In this document: piece after piece, positions 36,954-45,220 of the stretch | How the letters are laid out: each line of letters begins with the position of its first letter | Position numbering within the stretch: the stretch's first letter is position 1 | Source: Methanomicrobiales archaeon HGW-Methanomicrobiales-1 | Lineage (GTDB): Archaea > Halobacteriota > Methanomicrobia > Methanomicrobiales > Methanospirillaceae | DNA length: 64,000 nt | Reading direction: 5' to 3' | Assembly: GCA_002839675.1 (NCBI GenBank) | Contig: PGYM01000003.1 | Location: forward strand, 1-64,000 | The notes under the pieces: model-generated | What the model saw: the letters and a program-made list of their open reading frames with translations, nothing else | Databases searched by the model: none | What the model was told of the DNA's origin: nothing | Position numbers and translations under genes: made by a program

Positions 36954-37434
36954 CTTCGACCTCTGTTATGCTATCGCATGACAAACTATGTCGTGGCTAC
37001 GGTATATATCCACCGAAATTTCTGGATGATTCGAACACAAGAGACAGGATTCTGTAGGTTCACTATTTTGGCAAAACGGAAATTGTTTCAATGGTAGAAT
37101 TCCAAAAAACAAAACACTGGACCAATTGTCACCAAGACATTCTCACTGCAATCGATCTCCGGGAATTTTTTTTCAACAATACCTTGCCGTACGAGCCCGC
37201 CCCTTCACCTCAGAGAAAATGATCTGTTGTTAGATAATTATCCAACTGTTAGCAGCTTTACTAACACCCCCGTACCCTGATTGGAATTTTTTCAGCAGTG
37301 TCTGCTATGAAAATGTTTCAGAATACAAGGGTTCCGGAACATCCTTTTAAAATTATCCGGAAATGTACAACGATGATTTAATCTGTGGAAATGTGGTAGT
37401 AATTATCTGAATTGCGCTGGATCGTACGGGGTTT
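36954..37434. other. Intergenic region between paaK and solo cas1; no CRISPR
   Basis: The left part carries the paaK promoter: a TATA-like GGATATATACC on the minus strand (around 37000-37010) with purine-rich sequence before it. The right part is AT-rich with a small AGCA/TGCT hairpin near 37300. I looked for direct repeats with spacers on both strands because cas1 follows, and found none. No convincing open frame. Confidence 0.6.
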
Positions 37435-38367
37435 ATGGAAACGAATTATCCTTGGTTGTCGGTGAGTGGGTTTGGCTCTCACATCAAATCGACACAGACA
37501 AAATTAATTATCCAGAAAAAAAATGGCATCGAGGAATACTCTCTTGATGCTGTAAAAAACCTCCTTATAGTCGGTGGACACACGATTAGCTCGGCAACTA
37601 TTACCCAGCTGATAAAAAAAGGTGCAGTAATCTCATTTTTTGAACCTGATGGAAATCCGGTGGGGAGTATCAGTCCTTTTGGCTACCATAATGATTCGGA
37701 TATTTATCAGGCACAGCAGACCGAATCACGCCATCGCTTCGCAATGACAATTGCCCAGAGTGCCCTGAAGTCCCGCCTTGTCGCTATCAGCCGCTTACAG
37801 GAAGCACAGAGTGTATCCCTTTTTTATGAAGCTGAGTTAGATTTCCTTCACAAATCTTTAGAAGAAATGGCGTATCTCATCAAACTCGACGAGATCCGTC
37901 GCCTTCACCGTATGACTTCTGATATGTATTATGAGATAATGTCGCGTAACACCAAGCCGGAATTTGGATTCCGGAGAAGGACATTACGCCCTCAAACCGA
38001 TCCTATCAATGCAATGATCTCATTCGGCTATGCAATGCTGTTTGGCAATTGCTGTGTTTCACTGATAGGGGCGAGGCTGGATCCCGACATTGGCCTGTTG
38101 CACGAGGGGAAAGGAAGTCTGGTGAATGATATTGCCGAGTCAATGAAATCTGAAATGATCGATGAAGCAGTATTCAGGATCGCACGCGAGTCCCTCACCT
38201 CTGCCGACTTCGAACTCTCTCCTGACCGGTGCATGTTGTCTGATGAATTAGCCAGAAATCTCATTAAAACATTTCATGTTACCATAAACAATAAAAAAAT
38301 TGATGAACAGGTATCCAATCTCTCAAATGCGATAAGAAATAGTGGTGAATTCAAAGCGCTGTACTGA
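37435..38367 (+). CDS. cas1: Solo Cas1 family protein, altered active site
   Basis: 310 residues with the Cas1 layout: N-terminal beta domain (about 20-85, with NLLIVGGHTISSATI) and C-terminal helical domain. PEFGFRRRTLRP and DPINAMISFGYAML (189-202) are diagnostic. Of the metal ligands, H223 (GLLH) and D232/E235 (SLVNDIAES) are present, but the position of the first Glu (usual RGIEG) reads RRLHR, with His158. No cas2, cas4, other cas gene or CRISPR array lies in the window. Solo Cas1 groups have been described in methanogens; casposases also have Cas1 but add DNA-binding domains not seen here. It converges on acylphosphatase, overlapping by 17 bases. Confidence 0.88.
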   Translation: METNYPWLSVSGFGSHIKSTQTKLIIQKKNGIEEYSLDAVKNLLIVGGHTISSATITQLIKKGAVISFFEPDGNPVGSISPFGYHNDSDIYQAQQTESRHRFAMTIAQSALKSRLVAISRLQEAQSVSLFYEAELDFLHKSLEEMAYLIKLDEIRRLHRMTSDMYYEIMSRNTKPEFGFRRRTLRPQTDPINAMISFGYAMLFGNCCVSLIGARLDPDIGLLHEGKGSLVNDIAESMKSEMIDEAVFRIARESLTSADFELSPDRCMLSDELARNLIKTFHVTINNKKIDEQVSNLSNAIRNSGEFKALY

Positions 38368-38647
38368 TACGCCCCTCTCCTTTGATGATTGAAAAGTCAT
38401 CAAAGGCCTTTAACGGTATCTCCGATTGCCGGAGATCCCTGATAACTGCACGGGGACAACCATACACCATTGAAACAAATTTTTCAAGAATCATCAGCTC
38501 GCCCGTTGCATAGATGTGAACCCTTCCATCCGGCAGGTTCATTACTGTCCCGGATACTTTCAAATCGGTAGCGATTCTTCGCACGCATGCCCTGAATCCG
38601 ACTTTCTGGACCCTTCCTGAGATGAAGATCTCGATTGTCCTCATCAT
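38351..38647 (-). CDS. acyP: Acylphosphatase
   Basis: 98 residues hydrolysing carboxyl-phosphate bonds. The active-site loop GRVQKVGFRACVRR supplies the phosphate-binding arginine, and GTVMNLPDG the asparagine. Its ATG overlaps the stop of the 1185-residue protein by one base (TGATG), so it is translated with it. Confidence 0.92.
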   Translation of the reverse strand: MMRTIEIFISGRVQKVGFRACVRRIATDLKVSGTVMNLPDGRVHIYATGELMILEKFVSMVYGCPRAVIRDLRQSEIPLKAFDDFSIIKGEGRISTAL

Positions 38648-41600
38648 CAGATCTCCTGCATTATCTTAATCGCAAGCCCGAGTTCATCGAATACTTCATC
38701 GCGCAGTGCTGACTGGCGTATATTGGTCGCTGCGTCAATGGCAGAATCGAGCACTTCCTGAGCTTCGCTTTCACAGCCTGCAGCATGACTCTTCATTGCA
38801 ATATCGCACATCACATAAGCCCTTCGGGAGAGTGGCCGGATAATCCGTGCTTCTTTCATTGCACTTTGCAGCATGCGCTTTGAGAGTTTTCCATTCCCTT
38901 CCTGCCGGAAAAGGATCGAAAGATTACAGAAAAAGATTGCTTCTTTTCCACGATCGGCTATTGAACTGACGATACGTTCAAGTGAGGCGATCTGATTGGG
39001 CTGAGCACCGTCATCTAAAATTTTTTCGGTCATCGCCCTGATTTTACTATACTGGGGGGAGATCTCATAAGACTCTTTTTGCCCCATTTGCGTGAGGCGG
39101 TGAAGTCTTAACCTGTCATCGTCAATAGTCCGCGTTGTTTCAATGGCGTAGCGGAGGTATTTCTTATCGCTGTGCGTTGTGTACAGCATCGAATACACTT
39201 GGGCGACATTGTCGCGGATGGTATCTGCGATATACTGGATGTTGATGTTTTTTGTCAATGCATCTGCCTTTTTTAGTAACGGCATAAATGCATCATCTTT
39301 ATTGCATTGCAGTGCGAGCGGGACAATATCAAGGATAACTGATGCCTGTTCATACGGTGAATGGATCTGTTCTGTTGCCCCCACCATAAGGGTGAGCAAT
39401 TCAGCACATCGATCATCATCGTTAATTACCATTCGGGACATGGCAATGAGCGATTTGATGTAATCGACCGGTTCTTTGATTTCGGATACGATGTCGAATG
39501 CAATATTGATTAAGGAATCATCGGAGGTGGCGGTATTCAGGCTGGCGATGGCAAAAACAATCTGTCTCCGTGCTATCCCACTATCGGGGAATTCTGCGCT
39601 ATTCAGGATCTGGATTCCTTCATCAAGGCATTTTTTTGCCATTTTCTGATCGATGGGACCAAACAGTGTGGTCAGGTCAGCTAAAATCAATACTTTCTGA
39701 TATTCTGTGGGAAGTTTTTCCAGTGAACCTGATACTTCTTTCAGAATTTCAATAGACCAGTCCGGATCTCCTGACTTGAACACGGAATCTGCAAGATTTA
39801 ACAATCCTGTGAGACGATTGTAAGGATCTTGTATCAGGTGGAGGACCCGGAATATCAGGTTAATAGAAACCGGATTGGATTGTGCCTGTTCCGATCTCTG
39901 AAGAAGGTAGGCCAGAATCTCGTAAGGATCGGTTGAACCCGGGAAGGGAGTTTCATCATTGAGATTCGAAATAATACGGGACATCATTGCATCCCTTTCT
40001 AATGCATTGCTGATCTCCAGAGAGTACATCGCCAGCGGGATAATAAAATCCGGATTATCGCTCGTTTTTGAATACGAGAGAATCACATCGATTAACCCGG
40101 CAATCTTAAGCGAGATTTGCGGTGTTTTTACATTCTTTTTGATTATTTCCAGTCCGCGCTCAAACGGAGGAACCGCATCTGAAAAATTTTGCAGGGGTGG
40201 CAAAATCTTTGGTTCTTTGAGCAGGATACATCCAATCTTAATAAAACACTCTGCAATACGTTCGAATAATTGGGTTTTTAATGCAGGATCTTCGATTTTC
40301 TGTGCGATCAGGTATGCCTTTTCGAGAGCGTCAGGTGAACGGTTATCAATTGCGTATTTTATCACACCCTCGATAATGTTTGCCATTGCATACGCTGCAA
40401 GATCTTTTTCGAGAAGGGAGTTGCTCCATTTTTCCATTCTCAAAAGGAGATCAAGATCTCCCTGGTGCGCTGCCAGGATCGCGGCTTCATCAATAATCCT
40501 GCTCAAAGTGGCTGAACGGGTATTCTGTCCATCAATCTGACAGGTAAGCCCGACTGCTCTCTGGAGGAAATCGCGGTTATTTATCTGCACACCGATCTGG
40601 GCAATTTTTATGACAATGCTTGAAATAGCTCGCTCTTTTAATGACAATTCTGTGATCGAATCTGCAAGTTTAATCAGGATGCCCGGTTCAAGAGCATCCA
40701 GAAATCCCCTGTCCACAAGAAGGGTGATGCACTCAAGAAAGAGAGGATCCCTTCGGGGGTGTAAGTTGATTAGTTCTTTCATGGAATGGATATGGGGGAC
40801 TATCTCATCAAATGGAGAATTCCGGGAAATTTCAACTGCTGCATGGTATACGGCATTATGAGAAATTTCTGCGGGGATATTCTGGAGAATTGAACTATTA
40901 ATTTTTGCAATGGAATTTTTTATTACCCCTGCCTTCAGAAGGTTTGTTAAACAATCTGTGTAGAGCGTAATATTTTCTGATTCATGATTGACTTTCCCAA
41001 ATACATTGAGCGCTGATTCAAAATTTCCTGAACCCAGCATAATCTGGGAAAACTGAAGATAGACCCGGGATAAATATACCGTATTGCAGTTCTTTTCAAT
41101 AATAGGAATGAGATCAGAAAGCACGTTAATTTCATTAGAACTGCGAGAAACTGAAATACCCGCCTTAATTATCTCCTTTATTGGATATTTGTCGGGATTT
41201 GAAATCAGCTGCTGAAGTTGCATTGCAGATTCAAAATACCAGGTATCCCCGGACTGTTCCGCTTTCCTGAGAAGATCAATGACAAGAGTCTCTGTTACAA
41301 AAGGCAGGGTTTCGCAGAGGGACTGAAGTACTCTGGCGATCTGTTTTTTATCCTTTTCGCGATCGAGAAGCTGATCAACCAGGGCGCTGATAATCTCGAG
41401 TTGATTATCTGAATTACTATCGTTAAAGTGTTGGATAAATGCCGGGATATCGGATATATCCCGGGAAAAAGCAGATTTTATCCCTTTCTCCACAATTGAA
41501 TTGATACAGTTCTGCCTGCGGATCTTCTGGTGGATATCGGTCGCAATTCTGATACTATCAAGGAATAATGGGCAATTTTTTTCCAGAATCGCAATGGTTG

Positions 41601-42204
41601 CGATTGCTTTTGCAAGTTCGGAATGAAGGACCGCTCGTTTTGAGATATCACTTATGTCTTCTATGAGACTGAGTGAAGTACGGAGACGTTTTTCATCCCG
41701 CGTTGTGATCGCCCAGACAATCAGAAGGGGAATGATATCGATCATGATATCGGAGCGGTATTTCCGGAAACTGATCCGATCGAGCATAATCATGCCCAGT
41801 TTGATGAACGAAGGATCTGAATGAGAAACCCCTGCTTCAATGAGATCCCGTGCCATCAATGCAAACACGCGGGACTGATAACTTTTTTTGCCTAATATCT
41901 CGGACAGGAATTGAAGAGATTTAAGCCATGTATCATTTTTTGTTTTAATATACTGACAAAGAATACCCGAGAATAAATCCTCTATTTCATTGCTCGGAAT
42001 ATTGGCAATGGCGTATAAAAATGCTGGATTGTTTGTTTTGATGGCTTTATCAACAAGGAGATGATTCAGATCGGAAACAATTGTTTTTCTGGCATGTCGC
42101 CCCTGATTCAGGTGCAGCTCCTCAATGCTATCCCTGACGCTCTTCCAATCCTCTGCTGATAGCGCCTGCTGAATCTTATCGATTATTTCGGTGGGTTTAA
42201 CCAT
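38647..42204 (-). CDS. Giant helical-repeat protein, unknown
   Basis: 1185 residues, predicted almost entirely alpha-helical. It has no signal peptide or membrane helix. The sequence runs through many degenerate helix pairs of about 30-40 residues, in the style of TPR/HEAT solenoids, with recurrent small-hydrophobic patterns, e.g. RDEVFDELGLAIKI near the end. I see no enzyme motif and no nucleotide-binding loop. Such solenoids usually scaffold proteins or nucleic acids. It is coupled to acylphosphatase and faces the solo cas1 gene. I do not recognise the family. Confidence 0.7.
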   Translation of the reverse strand: MVKPTEIIDKIQQALSAEDWKSVRDSIEELHLNQGRHARKTIVSDLNHLLVDKAIKTNNPAFLYAIANIPSNEIEDLFSGILCQYIKTKNDTWLKSLQFLSEILGKKSYQSRVFALMARDLIEAGVSHSDPSFIKLGMIMLDRISFRKYRSDIMIDIIPLLIVWAITTRDEKRLRTSLSLIEDISDISKRAVLHSELAKAIATIAILEKNCPLFLDSIRIATDIHQKIRRQNCINSIVEKGIKSAFSRDISDIPAFIQHFNDSNSDNQLEIISALVDQLLDREKDKKQIARVLQSLCETLPFVTETLVIDLLRKAEQSGDTWYFESAMQLQQLISNPDKYPIKEIIKAGISVSRSSNEINVLSDLIPIIEKNCNTVYLSRVYLQFSQIMLGSGNFESALNVFGKVNHESENITLYTDCLTNLLKAGVIKNSIAKINSSILQNIPAEISHNAVYHAAVEISRNSPFDEIVPHIHSMKELINLHPRRDPLFLECITLLVDRGFLDALEPGILIKLADSITELSLKERAISSIVIKIAQIGVQINNRDFLQRAVGLTCQIDGQNTRSATLSRIIDEAAILAAHQGDLDLLLRMEKWSNSLLEKDLAAYAMANIIEGVIKYAIDNRSPDALEKAYLIAQKIEDPALKTQLFERIAECFIKIGCILLKEPKILPPLQNFSDAVPPFERGLEIIKKNVKTPQISLKIAGLIDVILSYSKTSDNPDFIIPLAMYSLEISNALERDAMMSRIISNLNDETPFPGSTDPYEILAYLLQRSEQAQSNPVSINLIFRVLHLIQDPYNRLTGLLNLADSVFKSGDPDWSIEILKEVSGSLEKLPTEYQKVLILADLTTLFGPIDQKMAKKCLDEGIQILNSAEFPDSGIARRQIVFAIASLNTATSDDSLINIAFDIVSEIKEPVDYIKSLIAMSRMVINDDDRCAELLTLMVGATEQIHSPYEQASVILDIVPLALQCNKDDAFMPLLKKADALTKNINIQYIADTIRDNVAQVYSMLYTTHSDKKYLRYAIETTRTIDDDRLRLHRLTQMGQKESYEISPQYSKIRAMTEKILDDGAQPNQIASLERIVSSIADRGKEAIFFCNLSILFRQEGNGKLSKRMLQSAMKEARIIRPLSRRAYVMCDIAMKSHAAGCESEAQEVLDSAIDAATNIRQSALRDEVFDELGLAIKIMQEI

Positions 42205-42460
42205 TATTTATTTCCCTGATACAGAAATTCGGGTTATTTATCTCAATTTGACCAAATTAGTTAATAAACCTTACTCTTTTATTTAGGCATAAATTTATAT
42301 TTTTTTTGGATACTAAAGCAGATTTATCGGTCTTTTGCCTGATATCTCAATAATGGGGCCTTCATTTTTAAGAAACTATAATAATTTCAATTAATTTTTG
42401 AATTAAACCATAAAAATCCGTTATTTATTATTTTTACAAACACCCTAAAAAAATTCTGTA

Positions 42461-43846
42461 TTAATTTGCCCGATCAGGATTGTTCTTTGTAACATTCCGG
42501 ATTGTTTCCATAAGTTCGTCCCGCAGTGCCCTGCCTTGCTTATCATCATCTGCATCAATGATGATCCGGATGAGGGGTTCTGTTCCCGATGCCCGCACCA
42601 GAGCCCATGAATTATTCCGAAAAATTTTCACTCCGTCGGTCTGATCAATGATCCCGTGCGAATATGCCGATTTTAATGCTTCGAGTATTGCTGCACCCCC
42701 GCTTGCCGAGATCTTATCTTTGATCATATGTCGCTTAGGTAATTCTTCTAATAACCCGGATAATTTTTGTCCGCGTGAAGCAAGAATTGCAACCATCATC
42801 GCTGCGGTCATACCCCCGTCACGGCAGAATTGATGGTCGGGAAAGATTAGCCCGCCATTTCCTTCTCCGCCAAAAATAACCTGTGACCCCTTCTCAATAA
42901 GCGATCGCATTGTACGGGCAACATAGATGCTTCCGACCGGCGTGTAGGTTACGGTACAGTTGTTCTTTTTAGCTACTATCTCAACCATCTGTGATGTGCT
43001 GACCGGAGTAACAATAACTCCTTTTTTCTGATGACAGATATGGTCTGCGACAAGTGCAAACTCCTGGTTTTCCTCGACAAATTGTCCCTTTTCATCAATA
43101 AAGACAGCACGATCTGCGTCCCCATCGTGAGCAACTCCAAATGCCGCTCCGCTGCTCACAACGAGCGCAGCAAGCCCTTTTAGTCCCTCTTGGGATGGTT
43201 CGGGAAGCCTTCCGGGAAATGTGCCGTCCATAATCCCGTTAATCGTCAGCACCCTGCAACCCAGGCGTGTGAGAATATCCGGGGTTGTGGAGCAGGCCGG
43301 GCCTGAACCGGGATCTACAACAACGGTAATTCCTGCACCCGGTTTGCCGGGAAAATAATCCGCTATTGCAGTGACATATTCTTCAATAAAATGAGGTGCA
43401 ATGGTTTCGTGTCCCACGTGTTCCCAGGAGGTTGTGGAATATGTATGGTCGAATATCCTTTGTTCGAGTTTGATGGTCTCTTCATCTCCCATCTCTGTAC
43501 CATCAGATTCGATGATTTTAACGCCGTTATATTCCGGGGGATTATGAGATGCGGTGATCATCGCCCCGCCATCAAAGTGATTTTTTACCAGATACTGGAG
43601 TGCCGGTGTCGGGAGGATGCCACAGTCTGTCACATCGCATCCCACAGCCATGAGTCCTGACTTGACCGCGTAAGCAAGCGTTTCACCGCTGGTTCTGGTA
43701 TCCCTGCCAACAGCGATGCGCCCATTTCTCATCGTTCCGAACGCCTCTCCTATGGAAAGTACAAGTTCAGGAGTCAGATCTTTTCCAACAATTCCTCTCA
43801 CTCCATTAGTACCGAACAATCGTTTCTGGATTTTTTTTGTTTCCAT
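42461..43846 (-). CDS. glmM: Phosphoglucosamine mutase
   Basis: 461 residues of the alpha-D-phosphohexomutase family, making glucosamine 1-phosphate for UDP-GlcNAc-type sugars. The phosphoserine is S100 in TASHNPPEYNG, the metal loop is DGDADR, and ASGTEPLIRI is the C-terminal phosphate loop. The opening FGTNGVRG distinguishes this group. Third gene after the DUF5806 protein and mobB. Confidence 0.9.
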   Translation of the reverse strand: METKKIQKRLFGTNGVRGIVGKDLTPELVLSIGEAFGTMRNGRIAVGRDTRTSGETLAYAVKSGLMAVGCDVTDCGILPTPALQYLVKNHFDGGAMITASHNPPEYNGVKIIESDGTEMGDEETIKLEQRIFDHTYSTTSWEHVGHETIAPHFIEEYVTAIADYFPGKPGAGITVVVDPGSGPACSTTPDILTRLGCRVLTINGIMDGTFPGRLPEPSQEGLKGLAALVVSSGAAFGVAHDGDADRAVFIDEKGQFVEENQEFALVADHICHQKKGVIVTPVSTSQMVEIVAKKNNCTVTYTPVGSIYVARTMRSLIEKGSQVIFGGEGNGGLIFPDHQFCRDGGMTAAMMVAILASRGQKLSGLLEELPKRHMIKDKISASGGAAILEALKSAYSHGIIDQTDGVKIFRNNSWALVRASGTEPLIRIIIDADDDKQGRALRDELMETIRNVTKNNPDRAN

Positions 43847-43868
43847 GTTTTTTGACTCCCTTTATTTT

Positions 43869-44285
43869 TTAAGGACAAAAATCTTCAAAGGAATTGAGTG
43901 ATGCAAGCACTTCATCAAGTCTTGGGTTGGACAGGACACAATGATCAGTTTCGAGATTTCCAATAACTATTCTGGGGTATGCTATCTGTTTGAACCCTTC
44001 GATAACGGTGAAATTCATACCCTGGTCGAAAAGAAGTCTTAATGTGCCCTCTAATGAATTGTTACGTATCGCAGCTACGGATTTATCAGCGTCGATCCCT
44101 ACGGAAACATCAGCACCGGCTTCAAAAAAACCGGTAGTGTCTTTTCCCTCTTCAAGAACATACTCGTGATCCCCGAGATGCTTGATCACTGCAACATGCC
44201 CTTTTGTTTTGAGTATAGGGATAAGCTGTTTGATGAAGGTGGTTTTACCGGAATTTGATCTTCCTACAACCTGAATTATCTTCAT
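43869..44285 (-). CDS. mobB: Molybdopterin-guanine dinucleotide biosynthesis protein MobB
   Basis: 138-residue P-loop GTPase-like protein, Walker A GRSNSGKTT (8-16). VAVIKHLGDHE and FTVIEGFKQIAYPRIV are family landmarks. It helps nucleotide attachment to molybdopterin, used by formylmethanofuran and formate dehydrogenases in methanogens. Its ATG overlaps the preceding stop as ATGA. Confidence 0.87.
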   Translation of the reverse strand: MKIIQVVGRSNSGKTTFIKQLIPILKTKGHVAVIKHLGDHEYVLEEGKDTTGFFEAGADVSVGIDADKSVAAIRNNSLEGTLRLLFDQGMNFTVIEGFKQIAYPRIVIGNLETDHCVLSNPRLDEVLASLNSFEDFCP

Positions 44286-45175
44286 GGGGTTTCATCTCCT
44301 GTAATGTCGGGATCTTCTTTTACGGGGCTGATATCTTGAATATTTTCCTGATTTTTATTTATTAGCGTGAGGACCGTTGTTGAAAGAGGGGAAATCATTT
44401 CCTGTTCATGATCACTCGATGGTGAAGTAATGACAGGAAAATTTACGGCCGATTCATCGCTATGAATGGCCGTTGTTTCCAAATCCCCGGGCGAAACGTC
44501 CACTCTGTCCGGAGATAGCGGCTCCGTACGGGTGCCTTCTGTAGGAACCGTTTCTTTTGTTTTCCTTCGTCTCTTTGTTTTTTGCTGTGTCGATATATCC
44601 GTTTCTAAAGGGGCTGTTATTTTTTCTGTTATGTCGGGTTTTCCCTGGGGTATGGCCCCTGTTTCGGTATCTTCTGCTCTTGTCCGGAGTATTGTTTTTG
44701 CTGCTTCTCCGACACTTCGCATGACCTTGGTGATGCGATCCTCTATATCGATCTCTTCATCGATATCCAGGGTTGTGCCTTCGACTTCCAATAAAAATCG
44801 TGCAACTTCGCTGGCTTCAAAGAGCAGATCGTCGAGTTCATCGGTAGTAAAAAATCCACACATTGCTCCATAAAAAAATGTGGCACTCGATTTACGCACC
44901 TTTTTTTTGAAAGAATTGCGTGCCTGGTTCACTGCCTGGGGAGTATAGGTATCCTCCATAAAAGGGACAAGTTCCGGCAGATGGTTTCCGATAAAGGTCA
45001 TTTCAGCTCCACCGGATGTGCGGAAATCAGTGCACAGGCGTGCAAGCGCCCATTCACGGGCCGTTATATAGGTCCTTTTGCGTAAAAACTGGTTTACCTT
45101 GCGATAGGTTGCTCCATCGACTTTCTTGAATTTTTTATATTTATTGATCTCCTGCTGGATATTTGCGTTGTCCAT
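44282..45175 (-). CDS. DUF5806 family protein with low-complexity tail
   Basis: 297 residues. The N-terminal ~165 residues (QFLRKRTYITAREWALARLC through FFYGAMCGFFTTDELDDLL) are conserved in methanogens and match what I know as DUF5806. The rest is a Thr/Ser/Pro/Lys-rich, probably disordered tail with a basic stretch TKRRRKTKE. Start ATG 45175, eight bases after AAGGTG; earlier codons in the open frame lie beyond that site. Function unknown. Coupled to mobB. Confidence 0.72.
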   Translation of the reverse strand: MDNANIQQEINKYKKFKKVDGATYRKVNQFLRKRTYITAREWALARLCTDFRTSGGAEMTFIGNHLPELVPFMEDTYTPQAVNQARNSFKKKVRKSSATFFYGAMCGFFTTDELDDLLFEASEVARFLLEVEGTTLDIDEEIDIEDRITKVMRSVGEAAKTILRTRAEDTETGAIPQGKPDITEKITAPLETDISTQQKTKRRRKTKETVPTEGTRTEPLSPDRVDVSPGDLETTAIHSDESAVNFPVITSPSSDHEQEMISPLSTTVLTLINKNQENIQDISPVKEDPDITGDETP

Positions 45176-45220
45176 TATCATACACCTTTCAAGAATTGGT
45201 TTATCCCCGTATGGGAACAT

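Noticed and set aside
36954-37434. Possible CRISPR array next to cas1
   Set aside because: No repeated unit with regular spacers on either strand.
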